From Clostridia bacterium (GTDB lineage Bacteria; Bacillota; Clostridia; Oscillospirales; CAG-272): DNA of 5,271 bases. The DNA lies in assembly GCA_017420845.1 (NCBI GenBank), contig JAFQOC010000122.1:1-5271 (forward strand), written 5' to 3'. How positions within the stretch are numbered: position 1 is the stretch's first letter; the number at the start of each line of letters is the position of its first letter. The notes beneath the pieces are model-generated. The model was given only the letters and a program-made list of their open reading frames with translations, was not told the origin of the DNA and did no database searches. The position numbers were made by a program, and so were the translations under genes. This document shows positions 1 to 5,179 of this stretch, piece by piece.

Positions 1-268
1 CAAAGCCGTACTTGGCGCGGGTGTAGCCGATCTCACGGACGGTCTCGCGGACGATCTTCTGGAAATCCACGGTGGCCTTGGTGGTGATCTCACCCATAAT
101 GGCCACAAGACCCGTGGTGCAGAAGGTCTCGCAGGCCACACGGGACATGGGGTCCTGGCGGAGTAACTCGTCCAGAATGGCGTCGGAGATCTTATCGGAA
201 ATTTTATCGGGGTGACCTTCGGTCACGGATTCGCTGGTAAACAGCACTTTGCGGTTGTCGTTGATCAT
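1..268 (-). CDS. metK: S-adenosylmethionine synthetase, N-terminal part (cut by window edge)
   Basis: This is the first 89 codons of methionine adenosyltransferase, the cytoplasmic enzyme that makes S-adenosylmethionine from ATP and methionine. Translating the minus strand from the ATG at 268-266 gives MINDNRKVLFTSESVTEGHP followed by DK. This is the family's N-terminal signature, with the ATP-binding GHPDK at about residues 18-22. It continues with SDAILDELLRQDP, then ACETFCTTG, GEITT and VREIGYTRAKYGF, all in the family's usual order. The full protein is normally about 390-400 residues, so roughly three quarters lies beyond position 1. An AAAGGA ribosome binding site sits about 9 bases before the ATG. 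A SAM-I riboswitch with its terminator lies upstream at 481-622, which independently supports the call and implies end-product feedback. No frameshift is seen in the visible part. Confidence 0.97.
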   Translation of the reverse strand, partial: MINDNRKVLFTSESVTEGHPDKISDKISDAILDELLRQDPMSRVACETFCTTGLVAIMGEITTKATVDFQKIVRETVREIGYTRAKYGF

Positions 269-364
269 GTTTCTATGTCCTTTCGTTTGTTTCTGCATGG
301 ATCTATCTTGTCGGGATGCTTCCCTATTACAGTCAACTCTATGATCCCGTTTTTCTACATCCCT

Positions 365-440
365 CGGTAGGGGCGCATCCATGTGTGCGCACGCCGATCC
401 CGACGGAACTCAGGCGCGCACGCAGGTGTGCTCCTACCGG
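365..440. repeat. Large imperfect inverted repeat in the metK leader
   Basis: Two arms face each other. The left arm (365-392) begins CGGTAGGGGCGCATCC, and the right arm (414-439) read on the other strand begins CGGTAGGAGCACACCT. Both arms then run into GTGCGC-rich sequence. The first seven bases match perfectly; later mismatches are largely transitions that G-U pairs could tolerate in RNA. Outer CTAC (355-358) and GTAG (448-451) could extend the structure. GTAGGGGCG-type palindromes are commonly scattered between genes in gut Clostridia, so this is probably a dispersed non-autonomous repeat; that origin is inference. No open frame within it looks like a gene and no clear target-site duplication is seen. 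It lies between the riboswitch terminator and the metK start, so it would be transcribed into the metK 5' leader. Confidence 0.7.
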
Positions 441-480
441 ATCGTTAGTAGGGCGTGGTGAGAGGGCATCTCTTTACCCG

Positions 481-515
481 AAAAAGCCCTCTGCCGAGTC
501 AGACAGAGGGCTTTT
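481..515 (-). terminator. Intrinsic terminator, expression platform of the SAM riboswitch
   Basis: On the minus strand AAAAGCCCTCTG (515-504) pairs perfectly with CAGAGGGCTTTT (493-482) around a 10-base loop, and the distal arm ends in five T. It lies about 10 bases past the SAM-I aptamer. A competing antiterminator is visible: GAGTCA plus ACA in 528-519 can pair with TGT plus TGACTC in 505-496, with one mismatch. That pairing uses part of the aptamer P1 strand and the terminator's loop and proximal stem. SAM binding would therefore stabilise P1 and allow termination before metK. The same hairpin would also end transcripts of the lipoprotein gene upstream. Because the stem is symmetric it could work on the plus strand too, but no plus-strand gene needs it. 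Confidence 0.92.
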
Positions 516-524
516 CTGTGTTTG

Positions 525-622
525 ACTCTCATCATGCAGGCATTGGCACCTTACCGCCCCTTGCGGGCGGCAGGTTGTCGTGACTTCGCAGGGCCTGTCC
601 CTCCGTCACTCTTGATAAGTGT
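525..622 (-). promoter_or_regulatory. SAM-I (S-box) riboswitch aptamer controlling metK
   Basis: Read on the minus strand, the conserved S-box blocks occur in order. CTTATCAAGAG (619-609) forms the P1 5' strand and junction, and GGAGGGACAGGCCCTG forms the kink-turn and pseudoknot region. Next come GAAGTCACGACAACC, a GC-rich P3 hairpin with CCGCCC paired to GGGCGG (554-570), GGTGCCAATGCCTGC (the J3/4-P4 region), and GATGAG (533-528), which closes P1. P2 is supported by GTGAC pairing with GTCAC. P1 can be extended to 622/525 with one mismatch. Binding of S-adenosylmethionine would favour the terminator at 481-515 and switch off metK. The aptamer begins about 20 bases after the stop codon of the upstream lipoprotein gene, leaving almost no room for a separate intergenic promoter. 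Confidence 0.95.
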
Positions 623-641
623 TGATGATCTTTTTGATGGA

Positions 642-2105
642 TCACTCGTGCCGCTCAAATATCTTGAGCATACGGGTGAGCATGGTCTTGGAGCTCTTGC
701 CCGAAGCGGTCATCTTGGAGGCGATGCTCTCCTGACCTGTCTTCAGATTCTCCAGGACTACGTTGCTGATGGGGAAATCAGCGAAGTAGGCGAGGTCGAA
801 GATACGGTTGCGGACGATGTAGTCCACCATTGCAGAGGAATCCGGATCCTGGGCGGCCTGGAGCTTGGTGATGACCTGGAACAGCTTGGGGGTCACGCGG
901 TCATAGTTGCAGGTGGCCATAGCCTCGATGATGGTACCCACGAACTCGGGATCCTTCTCGGTCTTGGCGACCATGACCAGGGCAGTCGCGCCGTTGACGA
1001 AGGAGAGGTACTCAGACTGAGCCTCGTCGTACTTGGGCATGGGCAGGATGCCGTAGGGATCGGTCATCTCGGACAGGAAGGTGGAGATCTTGTTCAGAGA
1101 CATATCGCAGAACATGGCGCGTCCGGCGGTAAAGACGTCGTAGGTAGTGGCGTAGACGTTGATATCGGTGACGAAGTAAGCGTTCTGCTCCACGATGATC
1201 TTGTAGATCTTATCGTAGATAGCGATGACCTTCTCGGTATCGTAGGTCAGTTCGGGGGTATCCTCCACGATGGTGACAAAGTTCTCGTTGCAGGCGTAGT
1301 ACATGCTGAAGGGCACGTCCATCATCCAAGAGGACAAGCAGTAGCGGTCGTCGGTGTAGGACAGCTTACCGTCGCCGTTGAGATCGAAGGTGACCTCCTT
1401 GCAGTAATCGTACATGGCGTCCATGGTCCATCCACCGTTGCGGACCAGCTCAAAGAGCTCGGCATCCGACTTGCCCAGCTCCTTCACCATCTTGCGGTTG
1501 AAGACCAGGCAGGAGGAGAACAGCATGGAGGAGGGGAAGATGTCGCCCGTCATGACGTAGGTACGGCCGTTTACGGTCATGTTCTTGTAGCAGGACTGAT
1601 CCCACCAGGGCTGGGTCAGATCGATCTCGGTAATCTCGCCCAGGTTGTAGCAGTAGTTGTTCTGGGCACAAGTGCCGAAGGAGTACTTGTGACCGATGTA
1701 GAAGTCGTAGTCGTCGGAGCCGCTGGTGGACTGGGTGTTCAGAGTCGTGTTAACCTGGTCGTAGGGAAGCTGGTAGTAGGAAAACTCGATCTCAAAATCG
1801 GAAGCAACCTGAGTGTTTCTCTCATAGAGAAGATCGTCCAAAAGATCTCCCGTCAGGTCCTCCACCTCAAAGTCCTCAATGATATCGTCACGGGACAGGA
1901 TGTTGAACTCACGGTCGAACTTCTGCTTCTCGACGGTGTCATAGGCCAACTCGGTCTCGGTCTCCTGGCTCTCGGTGCTCTGTCCGGTGGTAGCTGCAGG
2001 ATCATCGCCCTGATTGGCGCATGATACAGCCGTAAACAGAGCACCCAGGGTCAAAAGCAGGGCCATCAACAGAGACAGGCTTCTCTTGACATGCAAGGAT
2101 TTCAT
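642..2105 (-). CDS. Lipoprotein, extracellular solute-binding (family 1-like), downstream paralog
   Basis: This 487-residue protein is exported and lipid-anchored. It has a basic start (MKSLHVKR), a hydrophobic segment at about 9-25, and a lipobox AVSC with Cys29 as the modified residue. An acidic Ser/Thr/Glu/Gln-rich tether follows to about residue 53. The body resembles ABC solute-binding proteins of family 1 (PF01547/PF13416 type): YDFYIGHKYS (133-142), PWWDQ (166-170), TYVMTGD (182-188), GGWTMD (224-229) and YGILPMPKYD (351-360). Residues 241-252 (DLNGDGKLSYTD) form an EF-hand-like calcium loop, often seen in these proteins. It is paralogous to the next gene upstream along its whole length, with more than half of positions identical in the best blocks. 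A GGAGGT ribosome binding site lies 10 bases before the ATG, downstream of a consensus promoter. No permease or ATPase gene is adjacent. The ligand is unknown; a sugar or oligosaccharide is the usual guess for the family. Confidence 0.9.
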   Translation of the reverse strand: MKSLHVKRSLSLLMALLLTLGALFTAVSCANQGDDPAATTGQSTESQETETELAYDTVEKQKFDREFNILSRDDIIEDFEVEDLTGDLLDDLLYERNTQVASDFEIEFSYYQLPYDQVNTTLNTQSTSGSDDYDFYIGHKYSFGTCAQNNYCYNLGEITEIDLTQPWWDQSCYKNMTVNGRTYVMTGDIFPSSMLFSSCLVFNRKMVKELGKSDAELFELVRNGGWTMDAMYDYCKEVTFDLNGDGKLSYTDDRYCLSSWMMDVPFSMYYACNENFVTIVEDTPELTYDTEKVIAIYDKIYKIIVEQNAYFVTDINVYATTYDVFTAGRAMFCDMSLNKISTFLSEMTDPYGILPMPKYDEAQSEYLSFVNGATALVMVAKTEKDPEFVGTIIEAMATCNYDRVTPKLFQVITKLQAAQDPDSSAMVDYIVRNRIFDLAYFADFPISNVVLENLKTGQESIASKMTASGKSSKTMLTRMLKIFERHE

Positions 2106-2143
2106 GGATATAATTACCTCCGTAATGAAATAAGGATAGTTTT

Positions 2144-2172
2144 ATTATACAGGAAAACGTTTCATCTGTCAA
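2144..2172 (-). promoter_or_regulatory. Perfect-consensus sigma-A promoter of the downstream lipoprotein gene
   Basis: The minus strand carries TTGACA (2172-2167), a 17-base spacer, and TATAAT (2149-2144), both hexamers identical to the housekeeping consensus. Transcription should begin near 2137, giving a leader of about 30 bases that includes the GGAGGT ribosome binding site (2121-2116) and ends at the ATG at 2105. This gives the second lipoprotein gene its own strong start, separate from its upstream paralog. Transcripts would reach the SAM riboswitch and terminator at 481-622. Confidence 0.9.
2152..2165 (+). promoter_or_regulatory. Putative cre-like (CcpA/LacI-family) operator in the promoter spacer
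   Basis: The plus strand reads GGAAAACGTTTCAT, matching the catabolite-responsive element consensus TGWAARCGYTWNCW at 12 of 14 positions, with mismatches at the first T and at the C near the end. The core AAACGTTT is a perfect palindrome with the central CG typical of LacI-family operators. It fills most of the spacer between the -35 and -10 boxes, where a bound repressor would block RNA polymerase. Repression by CcpA or a local LacI-type regulator is inference. No regulator gene is in the window. Confidence 0.5.
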
Positions 2173-2181
2173 GGGGTTTCA

Positions 2182-2193
2182 CGGCAAATGCCG
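2182..2193. repeat. Short inverted repeat just upstream of the -35 box
   Basis: CGGCA-AA-TGCCG is a perfect 5-bp inverted repeat with a two-base centre, starting 10 bases upstream of the -35 hexamer of the lipoprotein promoter. It could be a regulator-binding site or a small hairpin, but its short length makes chance quite possible. No T run follows it on the minus strand, so it is not a terminator. Confidence 0.3.
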
Positions 2194-2205
2194 AGATATT
2201 CCCCC

Positions 2206-2243
2206 AAAAAAAGTGCTTTCCGCGCGCAAACGCCGAAGGAAAA
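2206..2243 (-). terminator. Probable intrinsic terminator after the upstream lipoprotein gene
   Basis: Immediately after the TGA stop (2246-2244) the minus strand has TTTTCC (2243-2238), a GC-rich interior that can form GCG/CGC pairing, GGAAAG (2221-2216), and then seven T (2212-2206) after three bases. The outer stem is six pairs including one wobble, and the interior pairing is imperfect. The position and T run fit an intrinsic terminator separating this gene from the promoter of its paralog. It is weaker-looking than the hairpin at 481-515. Confidence 0.55.
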
Positions 2244-3722
2244 TCAAGTAAACTGATCCATCTTCTGCAAAAGCTTTTCCAGGCTGCCGGATGCAGCCTT
2301 GCGTCCGGAACGCAGTCCGGAGGCTATCTCGGGCTTCTTGGCATTCAAGCGGTCCTTGACCAAATTGGTCACCGACAGATCTGCGAAATAGCCCAGATCA
2401 AAAACACGGTTGCGGATGATCAGATCCACCATGCGGGCAGAGGCAGGATCCTGGGCAACCTGCAGCTTGGTGACCACCTGGAACATGTTGGGGGTAACAT
2501 GGCTGTAGTTGTACGTGGCCATAGCTTCCATGATATCGCCCACAAACTCGGGATCCGAGACGTTCTTGGACAGCATCACCAGACCGGTGGAGCCGTTGAC
2601 AAAGGATACGTACTCCTGCTGATAGGTATCATATTTGGGCACGGGCAGGATCCCGTAGCCCTCCTCCATATCCGACAGGTACTGGGAGATGAGCTTCAGG
2701 GTCATGACGCTGAATAGTGCCCGCCCCTCCCTGAAAACGTCAAACATGGTGTCATACAGGGACTGGTCGGTGACGTAGTATGCGTTCTGCTCCACCACAA
2801 CCTTGTAGATCTTCTCGTAGATTCCCGTAACCTTCTCGTCGGTGACGGTCAGCTCGGGGGTGCCGTCCACGTTGGTGACGAAGGAGCTGTCACAGCCGTA
2901 GTACAGCGCGTAAGGCGCGGCCATCATCCAGCCGGTCAGACAGTAGCGATCATCCTTGTAGTTCAGCTTACCGTCGCCGCTCAGGTCAAAGCTCACATCC
3001 TTGGCGTACTGATACAGCACGTCCAGAGTCCAGCCGCCGTTCTCGGTGAGCTCGTTGAGCTCGTCGGTGGACTTACCCAGCTCAGCCATCAGATCCTTGT
3101 TGAACACCATACAGGAGGAGATCCGCATGGAAGAGGAGGGATTGATGTCGCCGGTCATGACGTAGGTCTTGCCTGCCACGGTCAGGTTCTCGTAGCAGCC
3201 TCTATCCCACCAAGGGCCGGACAGGTTCAGGGTGGTGATCCGATTCAGATCGCACAGGTAGTTGTTCATGGCCAGATCGGTATAGGAATACTTGTGGCCG
3301 ATGAAAATGTCGTAGTCCGACAGGCCACCGCTGACCTGCTTCTTCACGGCCTCATTGACACCGTTGTAGTTTATGCCCTGAGACACGAAGGAGAAGGTCA
3401 CACCGTAGTCATCGCTGACCATGGCGTTACGCTCGTAGAGAGAGTCCTGCAGCAGATCTCCCGTGAGGCCCTCGGCCTCAAAATCCTCGGTACAGTCCTC
3501 ACGGATGAGGATGGTAAGGGTGCGGTCATAGTTCTCCTTGACCAACTGAGCGTAAGGATCCTCGGTTTCGGTTTCTTCTACTGCCCCGGCGCCGGAGTCG
3601 GTGCTGGTCCCACCTGTGTAGGGAGGCTCATCGAGCTCGCCGCAGGAAACGGCGGAAAGGAGTACGCCGGTGGCCAACAGGAGGGCAAGAAGGAAAGACA
3701 GAATGCGGGTTACGTGCTTCAT
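2244..3722 (-). CDS. Lipoprotein, extracellular solute-binding (family 1-like), upstream paralog
   Basis: This 492-residue lipoprotein has a signal segment MKHVTRILSF then LLALLLATGV, a lipobox AVSC with Cys27, and a Gly/Ser/Thr/Glu tether to about residue 58. The body shares the solute-binding blocks of its downstream paralog in the same order: YDIFIGHKYS (137-146), GPWWDRGCY (169-177), TYVMTGDINPSSS (186-198), GGWTLD (229-234) and YGILPVPKYD (356-365). The EF-hand-like loop DLSGDGKLNYKD is at 246-257. Length is typical for the family. The ATG at 3722 is preceded by GAGGTG four bases upstream. It lies 46 bases after the COG2426-type gene, in a gap with no convincing promoter, so it may be read from upstream. 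No ABC permease or ATPase is adjacent. It is probably an extracytoplasmic ligand-binding protein that works with a transporter encoded elsewhere; the ligand is unknown. Confidence 0.9.
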   Translation of the reverse strand: MKHVTRILSFLLALLLATGVLLSAVSCGELDEPPYTGGTSTDSGAGAVEETETEDPYAQLVKENYDRTLTILIREDCTEDFEAEGLTGDLLQDSLYERNAMVSDDYGVTFSFVSQGINYNGVNEAVKKQVSGGLSDYDIFIGHKYSYTDLAMNNYLCDLNRITTLNLSGPWWDRGCYENLTVAGKTYVMTGDINPSSSMRISSCMVFNKDLMAELGKSTDELNELTENGGWTLDVLYQYAKDVSFDLSGDGKLNYKDDRYCLTGWMMAAPYALYYGCDSSFVTNVDGTPELTVTDEKVTGIYEKIYKVVVEQNAYYVTDQSLYDTMFDVFREGRALFSVMTLKLISQYLSDMEEGYGILPVPKYDTYQQEYVSFVNGSTGLVMLSKNVSDPEFVGDIMEAMATYNYSHVTPNMFQVVTKLQVAQDPASARMVDLIIRNRVFDLGYFADLSVTNLVKDRLNAKKPEIASGLRSGRKAASGSLEKLLQKMDQFT

Positions 3723-3768
3723 ATTACACCTCGTTTTTAAATTCGGGGATTGCGCGGAGCTATAGCAT

Positions 3769-4272
3769 TCAGAACAGGGCTCCCCAGGCGGCGACCACGC
3801 CGTAGGAGATGAGGGTCATGACCACCCCGGCGATCAGAACGCCGATCAGGGCAGACAGGAGGGACTTCCAGAACTTCATATCGAACAAGGCGGCCACCAG
3901 GGTACCCGTCCAGGCGCCCGTAGCGGGAAGAGGAATCGCCACAAAGAGGGTAAGCCCCCAAAAGGCGTACTTTTCGATCTTTTCCCGGTTCTTTTCGGCC
4001 TTTTCGAACATTTTGTTGGCCACTTTATTGAAGAACTTTACCCGACAGCCCGCCATCCAAGTCAGCACCGACTTAACGAAGAGAAGGATGATGGGGACGG
4101 GGAGCATATTGCCTATGATGGCAATGATATAGGTCTGCCACCAAGGAAGTCCAAAGGCCGCACCCATGGGGATGGCACCGCGGAGCTCGATGATGGGGAG
4201 CATGGAGCAGAAGAGGACGCAAAGCTCCTCTCCAACGGTTTCAAGGAAGAAATTCGCTACGGCTTCTTTCAT
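3769..4272 (-). CDS. Small multidrug export family protein (COG2426 / PF06695-type membrane protein)
   Basis: This 167-residue integral membrane protein carries the family signatures PIIELRGAIPMGAA (26-39) and AIPLPATGAWTGTL (112-125). Hydrophobic segments lie at about 14-38 (likely a re-entrant or short hairpin), 46-70, 104-130 and 136-162. A charged cytoplasmic-type stretch (about 77-101, rich in Lys and Glu) separates the halves. Length fits the family, whose members are about 150-170 residues. The family name suggests drug export, but this role is poorly supported and the substrate is unknown. The ATG at 4272 has GAAAGG seven bases upstream, starting just after the TAA stop of the ECF gene. 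The 14-base gap suggests one operon and possibly coupled translation. Confidence 0.85.
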   Translation of the reverse strand: MKEAVANFFLETVGEELCVLFCSMLPIIELRGAIPMGAAFGLPWWQTYIIAIIGNMLPVPIILLFVKSVLTWMAGCRVKFFNKVANKMFEKAEKNREKIEKYAFWGLTLFVAIPLPATGAWTGTLVAALFDMKFWKSLLSALIGVLIAGVVMTLISYGVVAAWGALF

Positions 4273-4286
4273 GGAAAAACCTTTCT

Positions 4287-5048
4287 TTATTGAGAAGCAC
4301 CGAACAGATCGGTGAGATTTTCAAACCAGGTAAAGTCGCCCACCCAGGAGAAATTTCCGTGGAGCAGGGTGACGAACAGGAAAATGACTGCGGCCATAAA
4401 GACCAGGCCGCCCAGGGTGATCCAAAGACTGCGCCGTGCCGATTTTTTCTTTTCGGCGGGATCGGAGGCAGGCGTGCTCTCGCCCGACACAGCCCTCGGC
4501 AGAAGGTTGGCCGCCTGCATGGCGCGACGGACGGGCTTATAGAGGATCAGCACCAGAGAGGCGTTGACCAAAGCCTTGATCAGGTTGAAGGGCAAAAGCA
4601 GAGTGGGGATCATGTCGATGACGGCGGAGCGGGGAGCGCCCATATAGAAGGGGGTCACCACCAGATTCAGCGTCAGCATGACGGCCACCAAGGCGACCAC
4701 ACCCGATGCCAACGAGATGATAGCTCCCGAGAGCTTCTTATTGCGGCGGTACACCACGGCGCATACCACAGAAAACGTCACGGAGGACGCAAAATTCATG
4801 AGAAAACCGTACCATCCCGTATCCCCAATGGTAATGAACTCCAAGGTAGCCACCAGAAGAGAGACGGTAGCGGCGGTGAAGGGCCCCATGAGCAAACCGG
4901 CGATAGTAATGACGGAATCCTTCAGATCGAAGGTAAGGAACGTAACGTTGAAGCGGAAAACGAACATGGCGGCGTAGGCCAGCGCGGCAAAAACCGCCAT
5001 CAAGACAAGAGCGCGCAAACGCACGCGATTCTTTTTGTGAGCAGACAT
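4287..5048 (-). CDS. RibU-like ECF transporter S component (probable riboflavin uptake)
   Basis: This is a membrane-embedded substrate-binding subunit of an energy-coupling factor transporter, 253 residues from the chosen start (MSAHKKNRVRLRA). The motif VTFLTFDLKDSVITIAGLL (35-53) followed by MGP matches the RibU-type F-L-x-F-D-x-x-D segment. TGWYGFLMNFASS (77-89), LVVTPFYMG (129-137) and LPFNLIKALVNA (152-163) are typical of the Clostridia members. About six hydrophobic segments span 12-172. A polar linker (about 185-207) then leads to an extra helix (208-229) and a tail. The energising EcfA/T subunits are not present and are normally shared and encoded elsewhere. The start is set by AAAGGA (5064-5059) 10 bases upstream. 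The frame stays open to a TTG at 5189, but that extension runs through the FMN riboswitch remnant and hairpins and is rejected. Specificity for riboflavin is inferred from the motif and that remnant. Confidence 0.82.
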   Translation of the reverse strand: MSAHKKNRVRLRALVLMAVFAALAYAAMFVFRFNVTFLTFDLKDSVITIAGLLMGPFTAATVSLLVATLEFITIGDTGWYGFLMNFASSVTFSVVCAVVYRRNKKLSGAIISLASGVVALVAVMLTLNLVVTPFYMGAPRSAVIDMIPTLLLPFNLIKALVNASLVLILYKPVRRAMQAANLLPRAVSGESTPASDPAEKKKSARRSLWITLGGLVFMAAVIFLFVTLLHGNFSWVGDFTWFENLTDLFGASQ

Positions 5049-5060
5049 AAAAAAGCTATC

Positions 5061-5079
5061 CTTTCCCATCCGGACTGTA
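5061..5079 (-). promoter_or_regulatory. 3' end of an FMN (RFN) riboswitch, apparently truncated
   Basis: The minus strand reads TACAGTCCGGATGGGAAAG, which matches the conserved 3' end of FMN riboswitches (typically TAtAGTCcGGATGgaAGAAG), covering the last junction and the closing P1 strand. It runs into the ribosome binding site of a RibU-like gene, where such riboswitches are expected. The upstream 190 bases contain none of the other hallmark blocks: no GGGTGAAATTCCC, no ACCGGCGGT, no AGCCCGCGA, no GCCGACAG. The aptamer therefore cannot fold as known and is best called a remnant. Misassembly near the contig edge could also explain it. Confidence 0.7.
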
Positions 5080-5135
5080 GCGCGTTCCCGTTTGGTATTC
5101 ATGAAAATCATAATCTCCATTTGAACGAAGAACGC

Positions 5136-5158
5136 GGAAGTTTGCATCGCAAGCTTCC
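5136..5158. repeat. Hairpin-forming inverted repeat in the ECF gene leader
   Basis: GGAAGTTTGC (5136-5145) and GCAAGCTTCC (5149-5158) are inverted copies with one mismatch around a three-base loop, giving a ten-position stem. It occupies the space where the body of an FMN aptamer would normally lie. There is no T run after it on the minus strand, so it is not an obvious terminator. Confidence 0.6.
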
Positions 5159-5160
5159 TG

Positions 5161-5179
5161 AACTCGGCTCCGCCGAGTT
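5161..5179. repeat. Perfect 8-bp hairpin repeat in the ECF gene leader
   Basis: AACTCGGC-TCC-GCCGAGTT is a perfect inverted repeat with a three-base loop, two bases away from the hairpin at 5136-5158 and next to the 46-bp tandem repeats. Compact GGCGGAGCC-type hairpins of this kind are often scattered repeats. No function is evident. Confidence 0.65.

Noticed and set aside
331..336. Possible metK promoter (TTGACT on the minus strand)
   Set aside because: No acceptable -10 hexamer lies at the right spacing, and a promoter here would bypass the SAM riboswitch.
481..515. Simple 3' terminator of the lipoprotein gene only
   Set aside because: The S-box aptamer just upstream, with overlapping antiterminator pairing, shows that its main role is the riboswitch expression platform, though it may serve both.
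316..525. Small plus-strand open frame of 69 codons
   Set aside because: It runs through the inverted repeat and the riboswitch terminator, and has no convincing ribosome binding site or similarity.
522..2024. Long plus-strand open frame of about 500 codons opposite the lipoprotein gene
   Set aside because: It is antisense to a clear lipoprotein gene, with low-complexity Gly/Val/His/Leu-rich translation typical of a shadow frame. It also begins antisense to the SAM riboswitch.
2091..2717. Plus-strand open frame opposite the upstream lipoprotein gene
   Set aside because: It reads antisense across a real gene, a terminator and a promoter, and the product resembles no known family.
3723..3768. 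Promoter for the upstream lipoprotein gene (TATAGC or TTTAAA as -10)
   Set aside because: Neither has a plausible -35 box 16-18 bases upstream.
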